This document shows positions 11,125 through 20,017 of a DNA stretch of 64,000 bases, piece by piece. A model generated the notes under the pieces. The model was not told the origin of the DNA. It did no database searches and was given only the letters and a program-made list of their open reading frames with translations. Numbering within the stretch: position 1 is the stretch's first letter; every line of letters starts with the position of its first letter. The position numbers were made by a program, and so were the translations under genes. Source of the DNA: DASZHJ01 sp963735465 (GTDB taxonomy: Bacteria > Pseudomonadota > Alphaproteobacteria > ATCC43930 > CGMCC-115725); assembly GCA_963735465.1 (NCBI GenBank), contig CAVTLA010000001.1, positions 4,402,001 through 4,466,000 on the forward strand, given 5' to 3'.

Positions 11125-12540
11125 ATGACGAACACGGATGGCAGAAACGTCCCGGCCCCGGGGCCGGTCGTGGCGCTGCGCGATTGGCTCGATCATCTGG
11201 CCGCCCATGGCCGCCTCGCGGTCATCCGTCCCGATGTCGATCTGCGCTACGAGCTGGCGGCGATCTCCAAGCGGCTGGACGGCCGGCAGGCGACGTTCTT
11301 TCCCCGTCCCGGCGGGCACGCGATTCCCGTCGTCTCCGGGCTGCTCGGCGACCGGGCCTGGATCGCCGACGCCATGGGGGTGGGCGGGGGCGCGGTGCTG
11401 GCGCGGTTCAGCGAGGCCGCCGCCAATCCGCTGCCGTGGCGCGAAGTGGCGGTGGCGGCGGCGCAGGAAGTGGTGCATGAGCAGGTGAATCTTACCCGCC
11501 TGCTGCCGATCCCCACTCACAACGAGCTGGACAGCGGCCCCTATATCAGCGCCGGCCTCTTGATCGCGCGCAACCCGCGCACCGGCGTGCAGAACGTGTC
11601 GATCCATCGCTGCCAGATCAATGCGCCGGATCAGCTCGGCATTCTGCTGCTGCCGCGTCACACCCTCGCGTTCTACGAGGCGGCGGAGGCCGCGGGCGAG
11701 GCGCTGGAGATCGCCATCGTGATCGGCGTCGATCCGTTGACCTCGCTGGCCTCCCAGGCCATCGTGCCGATCGATCACGACGAGCTGGAAATCGCCGGTG
11801 CCCTGCACGGCCGCCCGCTCGAGGTGGTGAAATGCCTCAGCAATTCCGTGCGGGTCCCCGCCAATGCGGAGATCGTTCTGGAAGGACGGATCCTGCCGGG
11901 CAAGCGCGCGCCGGAAGGGCCGTTCGGGGAGTTTCCGCAATATTACGGCGAGCGCGCGGAGCGGCATGTGGCGCAGATCGACCGCGTCACGCACCGGCGC
12001 GACGCCATCTTCCACACCATCGTGGGCGGCGCCAACGAGCATCTGCTGCTGGGTGCCATCCCGCGCGAGGCGACGCTGCTCGGGCATCTCCGTCGCAGCT
12101 TCCCCGGCGTGCTGGACGTGCATCTCAGCATGGGCGGGGTCGGTCGGTACGTGCTCTACGTCAAGCTCCGCAAGCGCCAGGACGGCGAGGCCAAGAACGT
12201 GATGCTCGGCGCCTTTGCCGGGCACTACGACGTGAAACACGTGATCGTGGTGGACGAGGACGTCGACATCCATGATCCCCGCGAGGTGGAATGGGCGGTC
12301 GCCACGCGGGCCCAGGCGGACCGGGATCTGCTGGTGATCGCCAACAGCCAGGGGTCGAAGCTCGATCCCTCATCGCGCAATGGCGTCGGCGCCAAAATGG
12401 GGATCGACGCGACGGTGCCCCTGGACGCGCCGCCGGGGAAATTCACGCGGATCCGGGTACCCGGCGAGGATGCCGTTGATCTGGCGGCGGTAATTGACGT
12501 CGAGGCCGGCGGCGACTGGCGCCGCCCAGGAACACGGTAA
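11125..12540 (+). CDS. hmfF: UbiD-family prenylated-FMN decarboxylase (furandicarboxylate decarboxylase-like)
   Basis: A 471-residue UbiD-type (de)carboxylase. Family motifs include VNLTRLLPIPTHNELD, YISAGLLIARNP, the EGPFGEFPQYYG segment near residue 270 with conserved acidic residues, and VVDEDVDIHDPREVEWAVATR. UbiD enzymes need prenylated FMN made by UbiX; no ubiX/hmfG gene is in the window, so the cofactor would come from elsewhere. In hmf systems HmfF decarboxylates 2,5-furandicarboxylate to 2-furoate, which would feed the ligase and dehydrogenase encoded just upstream. Another aromatic acid decarboxylase remains possible. Confidence 0.65.
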   Translation: MTNTDGRNVPAPGPVVALRDWLDHLAAHGRLAVIRPDVDLRYELAAISKRLDGRQATFFPRPGGHAIPVVSGLLGDRAWIADAMGVGGGAVLARFSEAAANPLPWREVAVAAAQEVVHEQVNLTRLLPIPTHNELDSGPYISAGLLIARNPRTGVQNVSIHRCQINAPDQLGILLLPRHTLAFYEAAEAAGEALEIAIVIGVDPLTSLASQAIVPIDHDELEIAGALHGRPLEVVKCLSNSVRVPANAEIVLEGRILPGKRAPEGPFGEFPQYYGERAERHVAQIDRVTHRRDAIFHTIVGGANEHLLLGAIPREATLLGHLRRSFPGVLDVHLSMGGVGRYVLYVKLRKRQDGEAKNVMLGAFAGHYDVKHVIVVDEDVDIHDPREVEWAVATRAQADRDLLVIANSQGSKLDPSSRNGVGAKMGIDATVPLDAPPGKFTRIRVPGEDAVDLAAVIDVEAGGDWRRPGTR

Positions 12541-12670
12541 GCGCAATAAAAGAGACTGCTGGGTAAGCGGCGGGATTGCCGGCGCGTTTAGCTTGAAGCG
12601 CGAAGAAGGGCTGGGGATACGACTTGATCGACCACCAGCCGCGAAAGAGGGCCATCGAGGGGAGGGCAAC

Positions 12671-14003
12671 ATGCCGACAGCCGTGGAGAACGTCAGCGGG
12701 GCCGTAGTCGTCGGAAAGCGGCAGATGCTCTCCGCCGTTCTCGCCTCGTCGCTGGGATGGGCGCTGGACCTATTCGATCTCTTCATCCTCCTCTATGTCG
12801 CGCCGATCATCGGCAAGCTGTTCTTTCCGTCGGACTATCCGACGCTGTCCCTGGCGGCGGTCTATGCATCCTTCGCCGTCACGCTGCTGATGCGGCCGGT
12901 GGGCTCCGCCCTGTTCGGCTCCTATGCGGACCGGCACGGGCGCAAAGGCGCCATGATCGTGGCGGTCACGGGCGTCGGCATCAGCACCGCCCTGTTCGGA
13001 GCCTTGCCGACCATCCAGCAGGTCGGCGCGATCGCACCGGTTATTTTCCTCGTCCTGCGCCTGATACAAGGCATCTTCGTCGGTGGCGTGGTCGCCTCCA
13101 CCCACACCATCGGCACCGAGTTCTGTCCCGCCGCATTGGCGCGGCGCGATGTCGGGCCTGGTGGGCGGGGGCGGGGCGGGAATCGGCGCCTTGATCGCCT
13201 CGCTCGTCTATTTCGCGACGTCCGAGATCTTCCCCGGCGATGCCTACGCCGTCTGGGGCTGGCGCTGCATGTTCTTCTCCGGAATCATCAGCTCGATCCT
13301 CGGGGTTTTCATCTTCAACAGCCTGGAGGAATCGCCCATCTGGTCCGAGCTCAAGGCGCGGCGGGCGGCCGGCGATCAAGGCGGAGTGGTCCACGCGCCG
13401 ATCCGGACCTTGTTCTCGCGCGAGTATCTGCCGATCCTTCTGGTCAATCTGCTCATGACATTCGGCGGCGGCGCCGGCTACTACCTGACCTCGGGATATC
13501 TGCCGACCTTCCTCAAGGTCGTGAGCGGCATACCGAGCACCTCGGCCTCGCTCATCCTGATCGCCTCGAGCCTTCTCGCGATCGTCATCTGCGTGGCAAC
13601 GGGTCATCTCAGTACGCTGTGGGGTCGGAAGAAGGTTTTCCTGGCGATGGGCGTGTTGCGCATCGTCGGCATGCCCTTGTGCTTCCTGGCCATGGCCACC
13701 ACCAAGGATGTGACCGTTCTGCTGGGATATGCACTGCTGCTCACCTTTCTCGGCAACGGCGGCTACGCGCCGCTCCTGGTGTTTCTCAACGAGAGATTTC
13801 CCACCGCCCTGCGAGCGAGCGGCACCGGCCTGTCCTGGAATATCGGCTTTGCCCTCGGCGGCATGATGCCGACCTTCGTCTCGCTCTCCGCCGCCACCAC
13901 GCAGGACCTGCCCATGGTCCTGGCGATCTTTACCTTCGGCATCTCGGTCCTGTTCCTGATCGGGGCCGCGGTCATCCCGGAGACGCGAGGGGATTTCAGG
14001 TAG
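12671..14003 (+). pseudogene. MFS transporter (aromatic-acid/metabolite:H+ symporter type), broken by one +1 frameshift
   Basis: Major facilitator protein of about 443 residues when restored. The start at 12671 has GGGGAGGG close upstream. TM1 is followed by DLFDLFILLY, then the MFS loop motif GSYADRHGRKGAMI. At 13121-13122 a single extra T breaks the frame. Removing it restores TESVPPHWRGAMSGL and a continuous chain to the stop at 14003, with later helices such as IGALIASLVYF and the C-terminal half intact. It follows the UbiD gene by 130 bp and may import the operon's substrate. Sequencing error or recent inactivation are both possible. Confidence 0.75.
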
Positions 14004-14118
14004 GCCCGAGGCCGCTCAAGCCGCCTGCCCGCTTCCGGTCAGTGCCGAGGCCGGCCTGCCTGACGACAAGAATTTCGGCGCCGGCACGTCTCTGACCCTG
14101 CGTTCCGGTCGACTCCGG

Positions 14119-14135
14119 TCCCGCGAACCGCGGGA
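14119..14135. repeat. Perfect 7-bp inverted repeat upstream of the dehalogenase
   Basis: TCCCGCG and CGCGGGA are separated by AAC. The repeat lies between the MFS gene and the dehalogenase start at 14179. It has no following T-run, so an operator is about as likely as a terminator. Confidence 0.4.
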
Positions 14136-14178
14136 TGCGGAAGGGCCCATTCTTGCGTGCAAGCAACGGAGCGATCCG

Positions 14179-15060
14179 ATGAAAACCATGATCGACGCGA
14201 CCGATCGGCATCCGCGTCGACGAGCCCGAATCCTCGACACCGAGGTCAGCTATGTGGATGTGGGGAAGGGCGACCCGATCGTCTTCCTGCATGGAAATCC
14301 GACCTCGTCCTATCTGTGGCGCAACATCATTCCCTATGTGGAGGACCGCGGGCGCTGCCTTGCGCCTGACCTGGTGGGCATGGGGCAGTCCGGAAAGTCG
14401 CCGACTCAGGCCTATCGCTTCCTGGACCACGCGCGCTATCTCGACGCGTGGTTCGACGCGTTGCACCTGAACGGGAACATCGTTCTGGTCTTGCACGATT
14501 GGGGCTCCGCGCTGGGCTTTTACCGGGCGTTTCGCCACCGCGATCACATCCAGGCGATTGTCTATATGGAGGCCATCGTTCAGCCGCGGCGATGGGAGGA
14601 TTTCCCGAACGGCCGCGACGCGATGTTTCGGGCCCTTCGATCGGAGCCGGGCGAGCATCTGGTGCTGGACGAGAATTTCTTCATCGAGGTGGTTCTGCCC
14701 AGGAGCATCGTCAGGAAGTTGAGCGATGAGGAAATGGCCGCTTATCGGGCGCCGTTTCGGGACCGGGAAGCCCGCCTCCCAACACTGCTTTGGCCGCGCG
14801 AGTTGCCGATCGAGGGCGCTCCGGCCGACGTGGTCAAGATCGTCGACAGCTATGGCGGGTGGCTGGCCGGGAGCGATCTCCCGAAGCTCTTCATCAATGC
14901 CGATCCCGGCGCCCAGATCGTCGGGCGCACTCGCGACTTCTGCCGCGGCTGGTCAAATCAAACCGAGGTCACGGTTCCCGGCATTCACTTTATCCAGGAA
15001 GACTCGCCGGACCAGATCGGTGCCGCAATTCGAGAGTTCGTCGGCGGCTTGCGCCGATGA
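14179..15060 (+). CDS. Haloalkane dehalogenase (HLD-II type alpha/beta hydrolase)
   Basis: A 293-residue alpha/beta hydrolase that should cleave carbon-halogen bonds by nucleophilic substitution. The halide-binding Asn40 sits in HGNPTSS. The nucleophile Asp107 and halide-binding Trp108 are in LHDWGSALGF. The acid Glu131 follows strand 6 (VYMEAIVQPRRW), the DhaA/LinB placement typical of subfamily II, and His270 (PGIHFIQEDSP) completes the triad. All expected catalytic residues are present. It stands alone, upstream of a tRNA fragment, and is not in an obvious operon. The preferred substrate is unknown. Confidence 0.85.
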   Translation: MKTMIDATDRHPRRRARILDTEVSYVDVGKGDPIVFLHGNPTSSYLWRNIIPYVEDRGRCLAPDLVGMGQSGKSPTQAYRFLDHARYLDAWFDALHLNGNIVLVLHDWGSALGFYRAFRHRDHIQAIVYMEAIVQPRRWEDFPNGRDAMFRALRSEPGEHLVLDENFFIEVVLPRSIVRKLSDEEMAAYRAPFRDREARLPTLLWPRELPIEGAPADVVKIVDSYGGWLAGSDLPKLFINADPGAQIVGRTRDFCRGWSNQTEVTVPGIHFIQEDSPDQIGAAIREFVGGLRR

Positions 15061-15094
15061 CCGCAGGCGCGAGCGGTGCCGGCGTCTCCTGCGG
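15061..15094 (+). terminator. Interrupted stem-loop just after the dehalogenase stop
   Basis: CCGCAGG (15061-15067) can pair with CCTGCGG (15088-15094) across a 20-nt loop. It begins directly after the stop codon and could help end transcription, but there is no T-run. Confidence 0.25.
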
Positions 15095-15245
15095 GCGCGA
15101 TGTCCCTGGGTCCCAATGCCCGGAATTTTGATGCAGGCGACTTCTCCGGATCGGCGCCTCGCGCCCGCGATTGGCAAAAATCTGGCACGCACGCCTGGAA
15201 CAGTGGAATTATCAAGCATTCGCATACCATTAGAGTAGTCCCCCC

Positions 15246-15294
15246 GGCCTTGCCAAGGTTGCGGTAGAGGGTTCGAATACCTTCGCCCGCTCCA
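15246..15294 (+). tRNA. tRNA-Gly(GCC) 3' fragment (likely attachment-site remnant)
   Basis: The 49 bases match the 3' two-thirds of alphaproteobacterial tRNA-Gly: anticodon loop TTGCCAA inside CCTTGCCAAGG, T-loop GGTTCGAAT, acceptor strand CGCCCGC, discriminator T and encoded CCA ending at 15294. The 5' acceptor strand (GCGGGCG expected) and D-arm are absent, and the T-stem has an A where C is expected at 15279. It cannot be a working tRNA. Such 3' tRNA pieces typically mark one end of a past integration event. Confidence 0.75.
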
Positions 15295-15580
15295 TTTCAA
15301 AGCCGCAGAAAACCCCCGGAGCTTTCCGCGGTTATGCCTCGCGCGACAGCGGACCCGGAGGGGCGTGGAGACCGTCGGGCTGACAGGCGATGTTGCCGAA
15401 ACCGGTGCGCCGCCCATATCCTTGTCGCGCATGCGGGCCAGACGCCGGCACCCAAGCCCTTCCTGATCATCGTAAGCTGGGCGCGCACGCCCGCCGGCTG
15501 GAAGATGGCGGCCGACATCGCGCCGCCGATCCGCCGGCGCCGCCGCAGGGCACTTCCGGAGTTACCAGATTGGACAAAGC
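15295..15580. other. Gene-free interval after the tRNA fragment
   Basis: I see no coding frame, repeat or recognisable RNA here. It separates the tRNA-Gly fragment from the next gene and could be remnant sequence at an old insertion boundary, but nothing in it identifies a mobile element. Confidence 0.4.
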
Positions 15581-16457
15581 ATGACGCGTGCCATCCGACT
15601 GCTGCTGCAAACGACCATACCGCCCCTCGCGGATGACTGGTCGATCGCTCGAATTCAGCAGCCTGACGGAGCTGCTCCGTAACCAGCGGCATCCTGACGG
15701 ACGCGCAATGTTCGATGTCGTCGCCCGCGACCGCGAGCGGCCGGGACAGCCGGACCCGATCCTCTCCCGGCTGGACGGCAGCGACTTCGACGAGCTCTGG
15801 CTCTTCGCCGTCGACGAAGGAGACGGCCTCACGGCGGAGGATTGTGACGGGATCACCCGATTCAGAGAATCAGGCCGCGGCCTGATGGTGAGCCGGGACC
15901 ATATGGATCTCGGTTCCTGCATCTGCTCCCTGGGCGGCGTCGGCAGGGCGCACCACTTCCACACGCGCAATCCCGACCCCGACGCGTCCCGGCGCGTGAA
16001 CGACGATCCCTATTCAACCAATATCTCCTGGCCGAATTTTCACTCCGGCGCCAATGGAGACCATCAGGACGTGGAGATCGTCGGGCCCGTGCATCCCGTG
16101 CTCCTGGATCCCGGCTCTCCCACCGGCGCGATCCGCCATCTGCCGGCGCATCCGCACGAGGGCGCGGTTGACGCCCCCGCGGGCGAGTCCGCTCGAGTGA
16201 TCGCCCGGGGCAGGAGCCAGGTCACGGGCAAGCCCTTCAATCTGGCGGTCGCCTTCGAGCCGTCGGAACGTGGCGGCCCCGCGATCGCCCAAAGCACCTT
16301 CCACCACTTCGTCGACTACAACTGGGACACAAGCCTGGGCGCTCCGAGCTTCGTCAACGAACCGCCGGGGAACCGGATGCACGACGAGCCCCAGGCGCTG
16401 CGCGACGCTCACCGCTACGCCATCAACGTCGCGCTGTGGCTGGCCCGCGCGCTCTGA
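15581..16457 (+). pseudogene. Conserved hypothetical protein (glutamine-amidotransferase/ThuA-like fold suspected), one +1 frameshift
   Basis: The frame from ATG 15581 (MTRAIRLLLQTTIPPLADDW) runs 23 codons and is then shifted by one extra A at 15652-15653. Removing it gives a continuous protein of about 291 residues (IARFSSLTELL onward). Later segments include FDVVARDRE, SDFDELWLFAVD, GRGLMVSRDHMDLG and a histidine-rich core (TNISWPNFHSGANGDHQ). The alternating strand/helix pattern and the 'GRG...SRDH' turn recall ThuA-like type-1 amidotransferase folds, but I cannot name the family or a function. It stands alone on the plus strand, convergent with the next gene. Confidence 0.55.
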
Positions 16458-16503
16458 GGGCGCCAGTCAGGTCCCGAGGCTCAAAGAGAACGTCGGCGAA
16501 CCG

Positions 16504-17454
16504 TTATCGCCCGATGACGTCGTCGCGGAACCGCTTCATCGCGTCCAGCATCTGCTCCGCCGTGGCGCCGCCGAAGCCGAAATCGATGTGCGTGACGCCG
16601 AGCTCGCCGAGATCGTGGAGGTCGCCGGCGATCTCGGTCGCGCCGCCGGAGAACAGCCGCCGCTCGCCGTCGCTGGCTTTTGTCGGCACATCGCCGCCAT
16701 ATCTCGCGACACGGTATGCCAGTCCGATGCTCAGGGGAGCGCGGCCGGCATCGCTCGCGGCCTTGCGCAGCCGGGCGACACCCGCGCGGTACCGGGCGAG
16801 GCTGTCGAGAGGATGCGCGGGGTTGGTGCCGATCGGATACCAAGCGTCACCGAGCCGGGCGGTGCGGCGCAAGGCCGGTCCGCTTTCGCCGCCCACCCAG
16901 ATCGGCGGCCAGGGCTTCTGCACCGGCTTGGGTGCGAAGGCGATGCCGGCGAATTTGACGTGCTCGCCCTCGAAGCGCGGATCGTCCTCGGTCCAGAGGG
17001 AACGGAACGCCTGCAGGTATTCGTCCGTGACCGCGCCGCGCGCGGCGAAGGGCGGCGCTCCCAGCGCCTCGAACTCCTCCTTGAGCCAGCCGGCGCCGAC
17101 ACCGACGATCAGGCGGCCCTCCGACAGGATATCGATGGTGGAGAGCATCTTCGCGGTCAGCACCGCCGGCCGATGCGGCACCACCATCACCGAAGTGACC
17201 AGCTTGAGGCGCGAGGTCTTGGCTGCGATGAAAGCCACCTCGGTCAGCAGCTCGTGACGCCCGCCCCTCGATCCCTGAGGGAATTCGCCAGTATCGGAAT
17301 AGGGATAGTTCGGGCTGATGGTCGCGGGGATGACGACATGGTCGCTGAAGGTGGCAAAGTCGAACCCCATCGCCTCGCCCTCGACGCAGATCCTGAACAG
17401 CGCCTCGGGCTCGGCCAGCGGCCCTGCTATCGGTGCATTGAAGCCAATCTTCAT
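16504..17454 (-). CDS. LLM-class (luciferase-like, F420-type) oxidoreductase
   Basis: A 316-residue TIM-barrel flavin/F420-dependent oxidoreductase. Family marks are MKIGFNAPIAGP, the FATFSDHVVIP strand, LVTSVMVVPHRPAVLTAKMLSTID, SEGRLIVGVGAGWLKEEFEALG and PPIWVGGESGPALRR. Whether the cofactor is F420 or FMN cannot be decided. It follows the DUF3445 gene by 49 bp on the same strand, so the two are probably co-transcribed. The substrate is unknown. Confidence 0.8.
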   Translation of the reverse strand: MKIGFNAPIAGPLAEPEALFRICVEGEAMGFDFATFSDHVVIPATISPNYPYSDTGEFPQGSRGGRHELLTEVAFIAAKTSRLKLVTSVMVVPHRPAVLTAKMLSTIDILSEGRLIVGVGAGWLKEEFEALGAPPFAARGAVTDEYLQAFRSLWTEDDPRFEGEHVKFAGIAFAPKPVQKPWPPIWVGGESGPALRRTARLGDAWYPIGTNPAHPLDSLARYRAGVARLRKAASDAGRAPLSIGLAYRVARYGGDVPTKASDGERRLFSGGATEIAGDLHDLGELGVTHIDFGFGGATAEQMLDAMKRFRDDVIGR

Positions 17455-17503
17455 GGGTCCTCCGGTTGGATCGTATCGCCGATCGGGTCGCCCGGTCGAT
17501 CAC

Positions 17504-18463
17504 TCAACGAGAGCGCGCATCGAGCCAGGCAAGGAGCGCGTCCCGGAACGGCGCCAGGCTCTTGTAATGCGTGATCGCACCGGGAAGTGCGCGCACCGCG
17601 TCGGCGAGGCGCGCGGCGACCTCCGGCGTCGCCGCGATATCACCCAACCCGTAGCGATGAACTCTGATCCCGAACAGGACGGCCGTCGACACCGGCAAGC
17701 GCCGCAGCGTCTGGCGCTCGACGCGCAGGAACAGGCGGCTGCCGGCGGTCTCGGCGGTGACCCTATCGTTCACGTCCGTGCGCCACTTGCCCGTCGGCTG
17801 GAAGAGCGCGGGATCATCCGTGATCGACCAGTTCACGCGCGAGGCGACGTGATCCGGCTTGATGGACTGTATGATGCGGTCGACCGGCCGGGCGAGCCGA
17901 TCCGGATAGATCGGTACGGGCTGATGAACGATGGCGAGGGGGTGCCCCAGTTTCTCATGCAGGCGCCAGCGGCTCGGAAAGCAGAGGATGCCGGCGGTGA
18001 ACACCGGTCCGTCCGGCCCGTCCTGCACCACGCAGAGATCTTCCTGCACCAGCCGTCCCGCAAGCTCCAGGGGGTCGCAGGACGGCGCGCTCAGATCCCA
18101 GGCTTCCCCCGTCAGATGATTGGCAAGGCGTTCGCCCCGACGGTCGAACCAGTCGGGATGGTGGCGCACCAGGTGGGCCGCGACCATGTCGAGAACTTCG
18201 CGCCGGGCGGGAGCGGATTCCGGCCGCATGCCGAAAACTTCTTCGTGTCGCGTCTCGAGAAGGCGGCGGCGCTCCGCCATTTCCGTCTCATAGCGCTCGT
18301 CCAGCTCGAACCACTGCTCCTCCGGCACGGTGACCAGACCCATGGCCATGCGATAGGGGCCGGGCTCGAAGGAGAGATGCGTGGTCTCCGGCGGCAGGGA
18401 CTTGCGGGAGCCCGGCGCCGATGTCGGATCAGGTAGACCGGATTGCCGCGGTGCGGATTTCAT
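17504..18463 (-). CDS. DUF3445 protein, haem-dependent oxidative N-demethylase alpha-subunit family
   Basis: A 319-residue protein of the DUF3445/HDOD family, whose characterised member binds haem in a PAS-like fold and oxidatively N-demethylates dimethylamine. Recognisable segments are YRMAMGLVTVPEEQWFELD, VQEDLCVVQDG, FPSRWRLHEKLGHPLAIVHQPVP and RVNWSITDDPALF, plus the C-terminal LFLRVERQTLRRLP. The partner flavin, folate and FeS subunits of HDOD are not adjacent. Instead it heads a two-gene unit with an LLM oxidoreductase, divergent from a glutathione transferase (47-bp gap). N-demethylation is an inference from family. Confidence 0.75.
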   Translation of the reverse strand: MKSAPRQSGLPDPTSAPGSRKSLPPETTHLSFEPGPYRMAMGLVTVPEEQWFELDERYETEMAERRRLLETRHEEVFGMRPESAPARREVLDMVAAHLVRHHPDWFDRRGERLANHLTGEAWDLSAPSCDPLELAGRLVQEDLCVVQDGPDGPVFTAGILCFPSRWRLHEKLGHPLAIVHQPVPIYPDRLARPVDRIIQSIKPDHVASRVNWSITDDPALFQPTGKWRTDVNDRVTAETAGSRLFLRVERQTLRRLPVSTAVLFGIRVHRYGLGDIAATPEVAARLADAVRALPGAITHYKSLAPFRDALLAWLDARSR

Positions 18464-18510
18464 TTTTTGAGTCTAGCATGACCCTGTGTCCTATCAGGAG
18501 CCCACTTAAC

Positions 18511-19386
18511 ATGACCAACTCATCCGACTATGTCCCGCCGAAGGTGTGGGTCTGGAACAAGGCCAGCGGCGGCCGCTTCGCGACCATCAACCGGCCGATC
18601 GCCGGGGCGACGCACGACAAGGACCTGCCGGTCGGCCGGCATCCCCTGCAGCTCTACTCCCTCGGCACGCCGAACGGCGTGAAGGTCACGATCATGCTGG
18701 AGGAGCTGCTGGCGCTCGGGCATCGCGGCGCGGAATACGACGCCTGGCTGATCAAGATCGCCGACGGCGATCAATTCGGCAGTGGCTTCGTCGCGGTGAA
18801 CCCAAATTCCAAGATACCGGCGCTCATGGACCGCAGCGCCACACCGCCCATCCGCGTCTTCGAGACCGGCTCGATCCTGCTCTATCTCGCCGAAAAATTT
18901 GGTGCGTTCCTGCCGACGGAGGCCGGGCCGCGCGCCGAGTGCCTCTCGTGGCTGTTCTGGCAGATGGGCAGCGCCCCTTATCTCGGCGGCGGCTTCGGTC
19001 ATTTCTACGCCTACGCGCCGACCAAGATCGAATATGCGATCGATCGGTTCGCGATGGAGGTGAAGCGCCAGCTCGACGTGCTCGACCGTCGCCTGGCTGC
19101 CAGCGAGTACGTCGCGGGCAGCACCTATACGATCGCCGACATGGCGATCTTCCCCTGGTACGGCGGGCTCGCGAAAGGCTGGCTCTACGGCGCGCCCGAA
19201 TTCCTGAGCGTGCAGGACTACAAGCACGTCCAGCGCTGGGCCGACATGCTGCTCGAGCGGCCGGCGGTGAAGCGCGGGCGCATGGTCAACCGCATGACCG
19301 GCGAGCCCGCGAGCCAGCTTCACGAGCGCCACGACGCCGGCGATTTCGACACGAAGACACAGGACAAGGTTGCGGCGCAGACGTGA
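18511..19386 (+). CDS. YghU-like (Nu class) glutathione S-transferase
   Basis: A 291-residue glutathione/glutathione-disulfide-dependent transferase or reductase. An N-terminal extension is followed by the thioredoxin-like domain (LQLYSLGTPNGVKVTIMLEELLALG), the cis-Pro region NPNSKIPALMD and ETGSILLYLAEKFG, then the helical C-terminal domain (STYTIADMAIFPWYGG). The start at 18511 has AGGAG 10 nt upstream; the in-frame ATG at 18421 lies inside the divergent gene and is rejected. The downstream cupin gene starts with a GTGA overlap. These proteins show organic hydroperoxide or disulfide-bond reductase activity. Confidence 0.85.
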   Translation: MTNSSDYVPPKVWVWNKASGGRFATINRPIAGATHDKDLPVGRHPLQLYSLGTPNGVKVTIMLEELLALGHRGAEYDAWLIKIADGDQFGSGFVAVNPNSKIPALMDRSATPPIRVFETGSILLYLAEKFGAFLPTEAGPRAECLSWLFWQMGSAPYLGGGFGHFYAYAPTKIEYAIDRFAMEVKRQLDVLDRRLAASEYVAGSTYTIADMAIFPWYGGLAKGWLYGAPEFLSVQDYKHVQRWADMLLERPAVKRGRMVNRMTGEPASQLHERHDAGDFDTKTQDKVAAQT

Positions 19387-20000
19387 GTACTCTTTCTGAC
19401 CATGTCGCCGAATTTCTCTCCCGTCTCCATGCCCGATACGGGAGTGCGGGCACTGCGCCGCCGGCGACGCGCGACGAGCTGACGGCGCTCCGGGCGGTCT
19501 GGCCGCGGCGGGGCACAGCGTTGACGCCGACCGCGACGCGGCTTCCGGCCTGCGACCACCTGGATACGGCGCTCGCGGCCGGTGCCCGAGGGATCGAGAC
19601 CGGTCTTGCCAAGGGACTGGCGCCCATCGCCCGGCAGCTCCAATGGACCTATGGCTACCCCGAGACTCCGGGAACGCGCGGCCTCGATACCGCCGTGGCA
19701 TTCGCCGAGATCGTCGGGCCGAGTGGCTTCCTCGACAGCGAGAAGATCCGCGTCGGCTTGACCCTGATCGCGCCCCAGACCCACTACCCGCTCCATGCGC
19801 ATCCGGCGCTGGAGCTCTATCTCGTCGTCGCGGGAACCGCCGCCTGGCAGCTGGGGCAGGAGCCGCCGAAACCGCAGCCGCCCGGCTCCCTGATCTTCCA
19901 TCCCAGCAGCGCGCCCCATGCGATGGAGACAGGCGGCGAGCCGCTGCTTGCGATCTACACCTGGCGCGGCGACCTTGCCTCGCCGTCCGCCTATCTCTGA
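19383..20000 (+). CDS. Dimethylsulfoniopropionate-lyase-family cupin
   Basis: A 205-residue protein of the cupin DMSP-lyase-like superfamily (DddQ/DddL/DddW relatives). The GTG start overlaps the GST stop (GTGA). The metal-binding cupin motif 1 is near residues 134-146 (His138, His140, Glu144, Tyr146) and motif 2 contributes His179 in SSAPHAMETG. The C-terminal EPLLAIYTWRGDLASPS strand is typical. Family enzymes cleave DMSP to dimethyl sulfide and acrylate, but many homologues are not true DMSP lyases. Its coupling to a glutathione transferase suggests handling of a reactive product. Activity on DMSP is unproven. Confidence 0.65.
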   Translation: MSTLSDHVAEFLSRLHARYGSAGTAPPATRDELTALRAVWPRRGTALTPTATRLPACDHLDTALAAGARGIETGLAKGLAPIARQLQWTYGYPETPGTRGLDTAVAFAEIVGPSGFLDSEKIRVGLTLIAPQTHYPLHAHPALELYLVVAGTAAWQLGQEPPKPQPPGSLIFHPSSAPHAMETGGEPLLAIYTWRGDLASPSAYL

Positions 20001-20017
20001 CCGTCGCGCGAGCCGCT

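Noticed and set aside
15246..15294. A complete functional tRNA-Gly
   Set aside because: There is no matching 5' acceptor strand or D-arm upstream, and the T-stem contains a mismatch.
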